From JAAYDY01 sp964500225 (GTDB lineage Bacteria > Planctomycetota > Phycisphaerae > FEN-1346 > JAACEH01): a DNA stretch of 35,396 nt. The position numbers were made by a program, and so were the translations under genes. The DNA lies in assembly GCA_964500225.1 (NCBI GenBank), contig CAZCOA010000028.1, positions 1-35,396 of the forward strand, written 5' to 3'. Under the pieces are notes generated by a model. It worked only from the letters and a program-made list of their open reading frames with translations. It did no database searches and was not told where the DNA came from. Positions 1-7,047 of the stretch are shown one piece after another (the stretch's first letter is position 1; the number at the start of each line of letters is the position of its first letter).

Positions 1-111
1 CCTGTCAACGACGATTATCCGCCGATTGGACGCCCTGTGCGTCTGAAGAAGATTCTGGCGCTTGGAACGGACCACTGCTATAGCAGGTGCCATGGCCGCT
101 CGAGGCCATGA
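1..111 (+). CDS. Possible 3' end of a gene entering from the left (doubtful)
   Basis: Frame 1 is open from the first base and stops with TGA at 109-111, giving 36 residues that begin PVNDDYPPIGRPVRLKK. This could be the tail of a plus-strand gene starting outside the window. No domain is recognisable. The last third of the frame overlaps the hairpins at 75-110, so coding could equally end earlier or not exist here. Confidence 0.2.
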   Translation, partial: PVNDDYPPIGRPVRLKKILALGTDHCYSRCHGRSRP

Positions 112-242
112 GGAACCACCCGGCCCCGCCCACAAGTGCCCCGTGCCGACCCGCCGCGGCACACTCGCGGACTTGTGGACTCCAAGGGGCGAACCCCGCA
201 GTTAGGCGGGGCACACTTTGGAGCGGCGGCGAAGCCGACGCC
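75..242. repeat. Chain of five palindromes or hairpins, no gene
   Basis: Five inverted repeats follow each other closely. They are: a perfect 12-bp palindrome CTGCTATAGCAG (75-86); CATGGCC/GGCCATG (91-97 with 104-110); a two-part stem CCACAAGT/ACTTGTGG (130-137 with 171-178) enclosing GTGCCG/CGGCAC (143-148 with 157-162); a two-part stem CTCCAA/TTGGAG (180-185 with 218-223) enclosing CCCCGC/GCGGGG (194-199 with 206-211); and CGGC-GAA-GCCG (227-237). This density suggests a structured RNA or a REP-like dispersed element. Short open frames cross it on both strands but show no family resemblance. The rest of 1-337 holds nothing else I can identify. Confidence 0.5.
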
Positions 243-337
243 AAAATGTGCTTCGTGTCCATCCTCCCACCGGCTCTAACCGGATTTCCCTTTGACCGCC
301 GGGGGGGCAGCAGTGCGGCACTCTGTCCGCTTTGCTC

Positions 338-727
338 TTAGCATTTCTCCAGGAACCCCTGGACCAGTTCGTGCAGGCGGTCCATGCGGAAGGGTTTGTT
401 CAGGTACTCGTCCACTCCGAGGCTCTGGGCGAACACTTTGTGTCGCTGGCCTTCGTTGCCCGTGATCATGATGACGAACGGGCGTTTGCCCTTCTTCTGC
501 GGCGACCCTTTGAGCTTCTGAAGCACCAGGAACCCGCCGCGCTTCGGGAGCATCAGGTCCAGTACGATAACGTCCGGGTCCCGTTCCAGGGCCATTTCCA
601 CGGCTTCGTTGCCATCGTGGGCCAGTAGAATCTCGTGGCCCAGATCCTCCAGGTTGGCCTGCATTGCGTCCAGGATGTCCCGCTCATCGTCTACCAGGAG
701 AATCTTCTTCTTCGCGTCCTCGCCCAT
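338..727 (-). CDS. Single-domain response regulator (CheY-like receiver)
   Basis: A 129-residue protein that is almost entirely one receiver domain. It has the acidic pocket D13-D14, the phospho-acceptor D57 in VIVLDLMLP, T89 in the MITG switch segment and the conserved K111 in the NKPF loop. There is no output domain, so it should act by phosphorylation-dependent protein contact or as a phosphorelay intermediate in the cytoplasm. The ATG at 725-727 follows a good GGAGGAA ribosome site (734-740, minus strand) with a 6-base gap. No histidine kinase lies nearby, so it is an orphan. The partner is unknown: it could serve chemotaxis, a relay or secretion. The family is certain, the role is not. 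Confidence 0.93.
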   Translation of the reverse strand: MGEDAKKKILLVDDERDILDAMQANLEDLGHEILLAHDGNEAVEMALERDPDVIVLDLMLPKRGGFLVLQKLKGSPQKKGKRPFVIMITGNEGQRHKVFAQSLGVDEYLNKPFRMDRLHELVQGFLEKC

Positions 728-775
728 CGTGGCTTCCTCCCTGTGCGGCCGTGACAGTACCCATGCAAGGCCCCT

Positions 776-804
776 ACAGTACCCTGCTGCCTAGCCACTG
801 TCAA
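776..804 (-). promoter_or_regulatory. Candidate sigma70-type promoter for the response regulator
   Basis: Read on the minus strand, TTGACA (804-799) is separated by 17 bases from TACTGT (781-776). The -35 box is perfect. The -10 box keeps only the first two and last bases of the consensus. It lies about 50 bases upstream of the response-regulator ATG. Confidence 0.45.
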
Positions 805-840
805 GGCAACTCAAAACAAAGGATCCCATGTACTTTTGCG

Positions 841-868
841 TTGCGTCGGCGCAGCACCGGGGCATAAT
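841..868 (+). promoter_or_regulatory. Candidate sigma70-type promoter for the DUF401 gene
   Basis: TTGCGT (841-846), a 16-base spacer and CATAAT (863-868) lie about 60 bases before the ATG at 928. It diverges from the response-regulator promoter in the same intergenic space. Confidence 0.45.
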
Positions 869-927
869 AGCCGCCTTGTCGAGCGTTCGCCCCGCGGCGA
901 CGCCAACGCGCTTCCGGATAGGCTCTT

Positions 928-2373
928 ATGGACTGGCTACTGAACCTGCCGCCTCTGGTCAAGCTGGGCTTCGTCTTCGCCCTCATGCTACTGCTGATCC
1001 GCGCGCGGATCAACATCGGCTGGGCCCTATGCCTCGGCGCCGTTGTCTGCGGCCTCGCCTTCCGGCAGGGGCCCTCCCACATTCTTCGTTCCATCGCCGC
1101 CGCTGCCATCGACCCGGCCTACGCCATCCTCGTCTCGCTCATTCTTCTGGTCCTTATTCTCAACCACACGCTTAAGGAGGGCGGCCAGATCGACCGCATC
1201 GTCAATTCGTTTTTGGCCATCGCCCGACGACCGCGGACCACGCTGGTTTTCTTCCCGGCCCTGCTCGGACTGTTGCCCATGCCCGGAGGGGCCCTATTCT
1301 CTGCACCCATGGTCGAAACCGCCGGCAAGATGCTCCACGTGGACGACTACGACAAGACCGTCGTCAACTACTGGTTCCGCCACGTCTGGGAATACTCCTG
1401 GCCGCTCTATCCCGGCATCATGCTCTCGGCCGTCTATTCCGGCTACTCGGTCCTGGCCATCTGCCTGGCCCAGGCGCCGCTCATGGTCTTCGTCATCGTC
1501 GAAGGCTGGTTCTTCTACGTGCGGCACCTGAAGGCCCGGCCCAGCGAGGCTGCCGAGACCGCGCCCGTAGCGCCCGCCGGCCGCCGCAGCGCCGTCGTCG
1601 AGTTCCTCCGCCAGGCATCGCCCATCTGGCTGGTCATTCTGATGTTTGCCGTCCTGCGGTCGCTCCTGGCTGCCGCAAGCCGTTGGGGCGCCAGCGATTC
1701 GACCGTGAGCGAACTAGTCGGTCGCCTGCCGAAGAACGTGGATCTGCTCGTGGCCGTTGTGCTGGTCATCCTGTACGCGTGGATCCGCAACCGGATGGGC
1801 CTCAGGCAGATCCGCCGCGTCTTCTGGCAGCGCGATATGCTCGACAACTTTATCATTGCCGTCGGTATCATCGTCTTCGGAGGCGTCCTGACCGGCAGCG
1901 GCGCCGCCCACGCCGTGGCCGGCCAGCTCCACGATCTTGCCATTCCCACGTGGATTGTCGCCGTCGTCCTGCCGTTTACGGTGGGGGCCATCACCGGTAT
2001 CACCATGAACATGGTTGTCCTGACCTACCAGATCATCCTTTTCATGGTTCACAACGAGGCTAACGACCATCTGGCGCTGGCCTACTGTGCCCTGGCCTTT
2101 GCCTCGGGCTATGCCGGCATTCTGATCACCCCCGTCCACATCTGCATGGTCCAGAGCAACCATTATTTCAAGCTCAACGCGACCGCCAGCTTGCGCCGAC
2201 TGGCCGTGCCGGTGTTCGGGCTGATCGTGGCGGGGCTTATACTGTTCCAGGTGTATCGCGTGACTCTCCCTTGGCTGGGGCAGGGTCGCGGATCGCACGA
2301 AATTCCGGCTACCAGTGCCGAGGCCGCCGTCGAAGCGGCTCGCCGGACGGCCGAGTTTCTTGACGTTCGCTAG
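928..2373 (+). CDS. DUF401 family integral membrane protein, putative transporter
   Basis: A 481-residue, very hydrophobic protein with about 11-13 predicted membrane segments spread along its length. The order and wording of its segments match the DUF401 family: an early LGFVFALMLLLIRARI helix, a glycine/proline-rich stretch LLGLLPMPGGALFSAPM near residue 115, and a repeat-like second half with FGGVLTGSGAAHAV. That layout, two halves each with a broken helix, is typical of ion-transporter-superfamily carriers, so transport of an organic anion is possible, but no substrate is established for DUF401. The start is the first in-frame ATG with a full first helix. Ribosome-site support is weak (AGG only). 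A short hydrophilic tail follows the last helix. It is probably transcribed alone. Confidence 0.8.
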   Translation: MDWLLNLPPLVKLGFVFALMLLLIRARINIGWALCLGAVVCGLAFRQGPSHILRSIAAAAIDPAYAILVSLILLVLILNHTLKEGGQIDRIVNSFLAIARRPRTTLVFFPALLGLLPMPGGALFSAPMVETAGKMLHVDDYDKTVVNYWFRHVWEYSWPLYPGIMLSAVYSGYSVLAICLAQAPLMVFVIVEGWFFYVRHLKARPSEAAETAPVAPAGRRSAVVEFLRQASPIWLVILMFAVLRSLLAAASRWGASDSTVSELVGRLPKNVDLLVAVVLVILYAWIRNRMGLRQIRRVFWQRDMLDNFIIAVGIIVFGGVLTGSGAAHAVAGQLHDLAIPTWIVAVVLPFTVGAITGITMNMVVLTYQIILFMVHNEANDHLALAYCALAFASGYAGILITPVHICMVQSNHYFKLNATASLRRLAVPVFGLIVAGLILFQVYRVTLPWLGQGRGSHEIPATSAEAAVEAARRTAEFLDVR

Positions 2374-2483
2374 AAGAAATAACGTATTCGGGGTTTTCCA
2401 CGTCTCCCTGCGCAGGAAGACCCGATAAATACACGTGTTCATTGGGGGGCGCGGGGCCCGGACAACGATGCGAGCAGGCACTG

Positions 2484-3416
2484 ATGCTGAGTCTGACACG
2501 TCACGACGACCACTACGAAATCCGGACGCCGGCCAAAGTTAACGTGGGACTTCGGGTTCTGGGCAAGCGCGCCGACGGCTATCACGAGATCGAATCGCTC
2601 GTCGTGGCCATCGACTTGGCCGACACCCTGGAGGTCCGGCCCGCCGGGGGCGGCCGGCTGGCGCTAAGTGTCTTTCCCCAAACGAGTAACGTGCCTGCCG
2701 ACGACTCCAATCTGGTGCTCCGGGCGGCCCGGCTGCTGCGGCAGGAGGCGGGCATCGCCGCTGGAGCCTGCATCACTCTCCACAAGAAAATTCCTGCCGG
2801 ACGCGGATTGGGGGGCGGTTCTAGCGACGCCGCCGCGGCCCTGGTGGTGTTGAATGAATTGTGGCAGATCGGCCTGGACCGGATACGTCTGGTTGAATTG
2901 GCCTCTCGGCTCGGCAGCGATGTTCCCTTCTTTCTCCGGGGGCCGGTTTGCCTGATGCGTGGTCGCGGGGAAGTGCTGGAACCCGTGGACTGCCGCCTCA
3001 CGCTGGGGGTGTTGTTGGTTGTTCCGCCGTTTCCCCTTGCCACCGCAGATGTTTATGGCAGATGGGGGGGCGGCTTGACAACGGCCCCAAATGGGGCTAG
3101 ACTCTGGTTGTCGCTGCTGAGGGATGGGAAGCTCAGCGACTTAGGTCGGACGCTGGTCAACGACCTTGAAGCGCCGGCAATGTCACTTCGCAGCGAGTTA
3201 CAACAGTATCGAGAGGCCTTACTGAACGCTGGGGGGTCGTGTGTCTCCATGACGGGCAGCGGGAGCGCGTGGTTCGCCCTGTTGCCAAGCTGCGAGGAAG
3301 CACGGCAGGTTGCTCGGCGGCTGCATCTCGAAGCGGGCGCTGAAGTGCATATCGTAGCCCCATGGGACTCTGTTGCGAGCTCTGCCAACTCGGGAAAGGG
3401 GCAGCTGTGGACGTGA
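2484..3416 (+). CDS. ispE: 4-diphosphocytidyl-2-C-methyl-D-erythritol kinase
   Basis: GHMP-family kinase of the non-mevalonate (MEP) isoprenoid pathway. It phosphorylates the 2-hydroxyl of CDP-methylerythritol using ATP, in the cytoplasm. From the ATG at 2484 it is 310 residues, slightly longer than the usual 280-300. Visible signatures are PAKVN with the catalytic lysine K18, the ATP-binding glycine/serine loop PAGRGLGGGSSDAAAAL (104-120), and GSDVPFF with catalytic D146. An in-frame TTG at 2442 would add 14 residues of unrelated composition and was rejected. The ATG has only a weak GAGCAGG upstream. The gene's last ten bases overlap the start of spoVG, so the two are probably one transcript. 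The ispE-spoVG pairing is also known from Firmicutes, where other genes may intervene. Confidence 0.95.
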   Translation: MLSLTRHDDHYEIRTPAKVNVGLRVLGKRADGYHEIESLVVAIDLADTLEVRPAGGGRLALSVFPQTSNVPADDSNLVLRAARLLRQEAGIAAGACITLHKKIPAGRGLGGGSSDAAAALVVLNELWQIGLDRIRLVELASRLGSDVPFFLRGPVCLMRGRGEVLEPVDCRLTLGVLLVVPPFPLATADVYGRWGGGLTTAPNGARLWLSLLRDGKLSDLGRTLVNDLEAPAMSLRSELQQYREALLNAGGSCVSMTGSGSAWFALLPSCEEARQVARRLHLEAGAEVHIVAPWDSVASSANSGKGQLWT

Positions 3417-3898
3417 CCGAAGTCAAAGTCAAGTTGGTTGAGGCGAATCGAGATCGACTCAAAGCATTCTGCACCATGACCTTGGACGGCGAATTCGTCG
3501 TCCGCGACCTCAAATTGATCGAGGGAACCAGCGGTCTGTTTGTGGCCATGCCGAGCCGCAAGCTCGCCGACCGCTGCCCGTCGTGCGGCGGAAAGAACCA
3601 TCTGAGGGCCAGGCATTGCAACAACTGCGGCGCCCTGCTCGACGACACGCGCGGAGGCACAGACAAGGACGGGCGGCCCAAACTCCATGCCGACGTCGCC
3701 CATCCGATCAACAGCTCCTGCCGCGAGAAGATTCAGAAGGCCATCGAGAAGGCCTATTACGAGGAAGTCGAACGGTCCAAGCTGCCCGGTTACAAGCCGG
3801 TCTCCCTGGACGAGGATGACACCGATTACCATCCTGAGCCGAACCCGGGAGAGTCGTCCCGCGGCAAGGCACGCAGGTTCGGTGAAGGCCTCCTTTGA
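3407..3898 (+). CDS. spoVG: SpoVG-family protein with an inserted zinc ribbon
   Basis: The N-terminal half matches SpoVG: DVTEVKVKL, a basic stretch, TLDGEFVVRDLKLIEG and GLFVAMPS. The family hallmark AHPINSS follows at residues 98-104. Bacillus SpoVG has only a few residues between MPS and AHPINS. Here about 45 residues intervene, with C57-x2-C60 and C71-x2-C74 in DRCPSCGGKNHLRARHCNNCG, a rubredoxin/zinc-ribbon knuckle pair. The C-terminus (to residue 163) is acidic, then basic. SpoVG proteins bind nucleic acid and act as global regulators in Firmicutes; in a non-sporulating planctomycete the role is open. The GTG at 3407 is chosen because it matches the family N-terminus and follows GGGAAAGGGG (3392-3401). 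An upstream ATG (3362) would add a cysteine-rich stretch lying inside ispE. Confidence 0.88.
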   Translation: MDVTEVKVKLVEANRDRLKAFCTMTLDGEFVVRDLKLIEGTSGLFVAMPSRKLADRCPSCGGKNHLRARHCNNCGALLDDTRGGTDKDGRPKLHADVAHPINSSCREKIQKAIEKAYYEEVERSKLPGYKPVSLDEDDTDYHPEPNPGESSRGKARRFGEGLL

Positions 3899-3937
3899 CA
3901 TTTGCCTGTGTTTGTTCTGGCGGTCCACCGGCCGCCG

Positions 3938-3946
3938 TGCTATGAT
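3938..3946 (+). promoter_or_regulatory. Candidate extended -10 element for the decayed ilvB copy
   Basis: TGC-TATGAT, an extended -10 box (TG at 3938-3939, TATGAT 3941-3946), lies 232 bases before the GTG of the ilvB pseudogene. That is close to the spacing between promoter and start in the intact copy. No good -35 is visible, which an extended -10 does not require. Confidence 0.3.
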
Positions 3947-4070
3947 ATGTCCTGTTGCCCGACCGCTCCTGCGGCGGCGCGACAGTGCCGGGTTTGCCTC
4001 GGCAGTCTTCTGCACCGGTTAAGGCGGCTTGCGACAACTACCCTGTTGCGGGACGCCCTCCGGACCTTTG

Positions 4071-4092
4071 CGGCGGATCGCTGTATCCGCCG
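4071..4092 (+). promoter_or_regulatory. Conserved leader hairpin, copy 1
   Basis: CGGCGGAT (4071-4078) and ATCCGCCG (4085-4092) form a perfect 8-bp stem around the loop CGCTGT. The same hairpin, with an identical loop, occurs in the intact ilvB leader at 4654-4675. Confidence 0.5.
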
Positions 4093-4178
4093 GCTTGGCC
4101 ACCTGCGGGTCGCCTTGCGGAGAGCCACGGCGGGTTCTCCCGGGGTCAACGTGAATCTGGGTAGTAGGGAGAGCGCCT

Positions 4179-4456
4179 GTGCATCGCACCGGCACGCATC
4201 TCTTGGTGGTTCTTTCCCGCCAGGAGGGGAGCGACATCATTTCCGGCCATCCCGGAGCTGCTGTTTCCCCCATTTTCGACGTCCTATACGATTGCCCCGA
4301 TATCAAGATCATGCCGACCTGTCACGTGCAGGGATCGGGCCATGCGACGGACCGTTATGCACGGGCGTCCGGACGGGGGCCTGGCGACGAGCGGCCCCAG
4401 GGCGACGAACCTGACGACGGCGAGCTTCGACAGCGTGCCGGCGGCGGCGTTGACGA
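4179..4456 (+). pseudogene. Decayed N-terminal fragment of acetolactate synthase large subunit
   Basis: Translation from the GTG at 4179 resembles the first 68 residues of the downstream IlvB: shared RQEG, PIFD, LYD, and GHA followed by YARASGR. The ThDP-activating glutamate (E50 of IlvB, in RHEQGAGHA) is valine here (CHVQGSGHA). After YARASGR an 8-base deletion near 4373-4380 shifts the frame. From there the peptide follows the +1 reading of ilvB until similarity stops near 4456. A further 12-base deletion follows near 4421. The ribosome site has decayed from AAGGAGG to AGGGAGA. It cannot make a working enzyme, since both the ThDP site and most of the protein are missing. Confidence 0.88.
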
Positions 4457-4528
4457 TGCACCAGCCGCGCGATCCGCGGCATGTCGTAAGGAATGCATCG
4501 TGACATCTCGGTTCTTGGTGTCGGGTCG

Positions 4529-4556
4529 TTGACATCAAGGGTGGGGAGGCTATCAT
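4529..4556 (+). promoter_or_regulatory. Sigma70-type promoter of the ilvBNC operon
   Basis: A perfect TTGACA (4529-4534), a 16-base spacer and TATCAT (4551-4556, five of six consensus bases) lie 206 bases before the ilvB ATG. This implies a leader of roughly 200 nt. Confidence 0.65.
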
Positions 4557-4607
4557 TGCTGCCTCGCCGTCGCTTGTGAGGCGGCACGGCAAGAACAACG
4601 AACTTCC

Positions 4608-4762
4608 GGCGGCCCGCTCGGCTACCCTGAGGCGGGACGCCCCTTAGACCTTGCGGCGGATCGCTGTATCCGTCGGCGCGGCGGCCCGGTGGGTCGCTTG
4701 GCGGAGAGCCACGGCGGGCATTCCCTGGGTCATCGCGGATTCGGGTAGCAAGGAGGTCTATC
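4608..4762 (+). promoter_or_regulatory. ilvB 5' leader, copy 2 of the duplicated segment, possible regulatory RNA
   Basis: The untranslated leader holds a hairpin CGGCGGAT-CGCTGT-ATCCGTCG (4654-4675). Relative to copy 1 one arm base changes C to T. This keeps pairing as G-U, so the 8-bp stem is intact in both copies with an identical loop. The leader also carries the conserved segment GGAGAGCCACGGCGGG (4702-4717) in both copies. I found no T-box antiterminator sequence, no run of Leu/Val/Ile codons typical of an attenuator peptide, and no terminator before the ATG. The AAGGAGG ribosome site is at 4750-4756. A regulatory function is inference. Confidence 0.4.
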
Positions 4763-6433
4763 ATGGAACGTGCCGGCACGCAGGTCCTGTTGGAAGTGTT
4801 GCGTCAGGAAGGAGTCGAGGTCATCTTCGGCTACCCCGGCGGCGCGGTCATTCCGATTTTCGACATGCTGTACGATGCCAAGGACATTCGCTTTATTCTG
4901 ACCCGCCACGAGCAGGGGGCGGGCCATGCGGCGGACGGTTATGCGCGGGCGTCTGGACGTGTCGGGGTGTGCCTGGCGACGAGCGGCCCCGGGGCGACGA
5001 ACCTGACGACAGCGTTGGCGACGGCGAATTTCGACAGCGTGCCGGTGGTGGCGTTGACGGGCCAAGTGAAGACGAAACTGATCGGCAACGACGCGTTCCA
5101 GGAGGCGGACGTGACGGGGATTACGCGTCCGATCACGAAGTACAACTACCTGGTGAAGGACGTGGACGAGTTGGGGGCGACGCTGAAGGCGGCGTTTCAC
5201 ATTGCTCGGACGGGCCGTCCTGGGCCGGTGCTGGTGGACCTTCCGGTGGACGTGATCCAGGGCAAGACGTCGGTGGAGGTGCCGACGGAGGTGCACCTTC
5301 CGGGGTACAAGCCTCACACCGAGGGAAACCTTCGCCAGATCAAGGCGGCGGCCGAGGCGATCAATGCGTCGGAGCGCCCGGTGGTGTACGCCGGGGGCGG
5401 GGTGATCATTTCGGGGGCGTCCGCGGAGTTGCGAGAGCTGGCGGAGAAGGCGCACCTTCCGGTGACGACGACCCTGATGGGCCTTGGATGTTTCCCGGAG
5501 ACGAGCGAACTGAGCCTGCAGATGCTGGGGATGCACGGGACGGCCTACGCCAACTATGCGGTAATGGAGAGCGACCTGATCATCGCCGTGGGCAGTCGGT
5601 TCGACGACCGGATCACGGGGGACCTGACGAAGTTCGCGCCGCACGCGAAGATCATCCACGTGGACATTGACCCGACGAGCATCTCGAAGAACGTTCGGGT
5701 GCATATTCCGGTGGTGGGGGACGCTCGGAAGGTGCTGCAGAAGCTGATCCCGCTGGTGGAATATCGGGACCGGTCGGCATGGTTTGCGCGGATCGCGGAA
5801 TGGAAGGCGAAGTACCCGCTGAGCTACGCCAAGGGGGGCCTTCGTCCGCAGTACGTGGTGGAGCAGTTGGACGCGGTAGCGCCGGAAGACGCGATCATCT
5901 GCACGGAGGTGGGCCAGAACCAGATGTGGACGGCCCAGTTTTACAAGTTCACGCGTCCCCGGACGTTCCTGTCGAGCGGGGGCCTGGGAACGATGGGGTA
6001 CGGGTTCCCTGCGGCAATCGGTGCCCAGGTGGCGTGCCCGGACCGCGTGGTGGTGGACGTGGCCGGAGACGGGTCGATCCAGATGAACATCCAAGAGCTG
6101 GCGACGGCGGTATATAACGAGTTGCCGGTGACGATCTGCATTCTGAACAACGGATATCTGGGGATGGTGCGCCAGTGGCAGGAGTTGTTCTACAAGAAGC
6201 GTTACGCGGGGACGCCGCTGCCCGGGAATCCGGACTTCGTGAAGCTGGCCGAGGCGTACGGGGCAGTGGGGGTGCGTGTGACGGAGGCCGGTGACGTGAA
6301 GGATGCGCTTCGGGAGGCGATCGAGAGCCCGAAGGTGTACGTGCTGGACTTCATGGTGGAGCCGGAGGAGAACGTGTTCCCGATGGTGCCGGCCGGCGAA
6401 GCCATCAATCGCATGATTGGCGGCATGTCGTGA
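4763..6433 (+). CDS. ilvB: Acetolactate synthase large (catalytic) subunit
   Basis: ThDP-dependent enzyme that condenses two pyruvates to 2-acetolactate, or pyruvate plus 2-ketobutyrate to 2-aceto-2-hydroxybutyrate. It is the first common step of valine, leucine and isoleucine synthesis. The 556 residues are the normal length. The N-terminal Pyr domain has the catalytic glutamate E50 in RHEQGAGHAADGYARASGR. A central FAD/nucleotide-type domain runs over about 190-330. The C-terminal PP domain has the metal/ThDP motif GDGSIQMNIQELATA with the distal NNGYLGMVRQWQ. The ATG at 4763 has AAGGAGG at 4750-4756. It is followed after 60 bases by ilvN. Its leader and 5' end are duplicated upstream as a pseudogene. 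Confidence 0.98.
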   Translation: MERAGTQVLLEVLRQEGVEVIFGYPGGAVIPIFDMLYDAKDIRFILTRHEQGAGHAADGYARASGRVGVCLATSGPGATNLTTALATANFDSVPVVALTGQVKTKLIGNDAFQEADVTGITRPITKYNYLVKDVDELGATLKAAFHIARTGRPGPVLVDLPVDVIQGKTSVEVPTEVHLPGYKPHTEGNLRQIKAAAEAINASERPVVYAGGGVIISGASAELRELAEKAHLPVTTTLMGLGCFPETSELSLQMLGMHGTAYANYAVMESDLIIAVGSRFDDRITGDLTKFAPHAKIIHVDIDPTSISKNVRVHIPVVGDARKVLQKLIPLVEYRDRSAWFARIAEWKAKYPLSYAKGGLRPQYVVEQLDAVAPEDAIICTEVGQNQMWTAQFYKFTRPRTFLSSGGLGTMGYGFPAAIGAQVACPDRVVVDVAGDGSIQMNIQELATAVYNELPVTICILNNGYLGMVRQWQELFYKKRYAGTPLPGNPDFVKLAEAYGAVGVRVTEAGDVKDALREAIESPKVYVLDFMVEPEENVFPMVPAGEAINRMIGGMS

Positions 6434-6493
6434 GGGGCCGCCGTGCGAAGGGCGATGGTGAGGCGGAAGCAGCGACAGGAGAGGAATCCTACT

Positions 6494-7036
6494 ATGGAAC
6501 GCAAACACGTGATCACGGCGCTGGTGGCGAACCGGCCCGGGGGGCGGGCCCATATCGCGGGGTTGTTTGCCAGCCGCGGTTTCAACATCGATTCGCTGGC
6601 CGTGGGCGAGACCGAAAGCGACGAGTACAGCCGCCTGACGGTGGTCGTGCGCGGCGATGAGTCGATTCTGGAACAGGTCCGCAAGCAGTTGGGCAAGGTG
6701 ATCGACGTGATCCGGGTCAATGATCTGTCCGGCCAGAACTACGTCGAGCGGGATCTGATGCTGATCAAGGTCAGCGCGCCGCCGGCCCGTCGGGGGGAGA
6801 TCCTGGAAGTGACCGAGGTCTTCCGGGGCAAGGTCGTTGACATCGGGTCGAAGCACATTATGATTGAGATTTCGGGCCCCGAGGACAAGATCGAGGCGTT
6901 CGTGGAACTGATGCGCCCGTACGGCATACGCGAGCTTGTTCGGACTGGTCGCGTGGCCATGGTGCGCGGCATGGGCAACTCGTCGGGAGGACGGCGAAAC
7001 CATTCGCAGGACGATCCTTCGGCGACCAACGACTAA
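6494..7036 (+). CDS. ilvN: Acetolactate synthase small (regulatory) subunit
   Basis: Regulatory partner of IlvB that activates the large subunit and usually gives valine feedback sensitivity. The 180 residues start with an ACT domain (ITALVANRPGGRAHIAGLFASRGFNIDSLAVG, residues 6 to 40). The conserved VERDLMLIKV linker and the C-terminal ALS_ss_C domain follow, ending in ELVRTGRVAMVRG. A polar tail of about 20 residues follows. The ATG at 6494 gives the family N-terminus (MERKHVITALV) and has AGGAGAGGA at 6477-6485. An upstream in-frame start (6443) would add 17 very basic residues and was rejected. It lies between ilvB and ilvC in one operon; its TAA overlaps the ilvC ribosome site. Confidence 0.96.
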   Translation: MERKHVITALVANRPGGRAHIAGLFASRGFNIDSLAVGETESDEYSRLTVVVRGDESILEQVRKQLGKVIDVIRVNDLSGQNYVERDLMLIKVSAPPARRGEILEVTEVFRGKVVDIGSKHIMIEISGPEDKIEAFVELMRPYGIRELVRTGRVAMVRGMGNSSGGRRNHSQDDPSATND

Positions 7037-7047
7037 GGAGAGCAGGC

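Larger units (their letters stand above)
4023..4456 (+). repeat. Copy 1 of a tandem duplication of ilvB leader plus 5' coding region
   Basis: This block aligns to 4608-5060, which is the leader and first ~300 coding bases of ilvB. It matches through both non-coding and coding parts. The offset is 583-585 across the leader and start, and 604 at the far end. The 20-base change comes from an 8-base and a 12-base deletion in this copy. As a sample, the 37 bases beginning GGCCATGCG at 4339 match 33 of 37 in copy 2. It is a direct repeat formed by partial tandem duplication and then decayed, not a dispersed element as far as can be seen here. Confidence 0.9.

Noticed and set aside
4608..4762. T-box riboswitch or leader-peptide attenuator for ilvB
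   Set aside because: No T-box antiterminator consensus, no run of branched-chain amino acid codons behind a ribosome site, and no terminator before the ATG.
4651..5670. 339-codon plus-strand frame over the ilvB leader and gene
   Set aside because: It is the shifted frame of ilvB; its Gly/Asp-rich sequence is an artefact of GC-rich codons.
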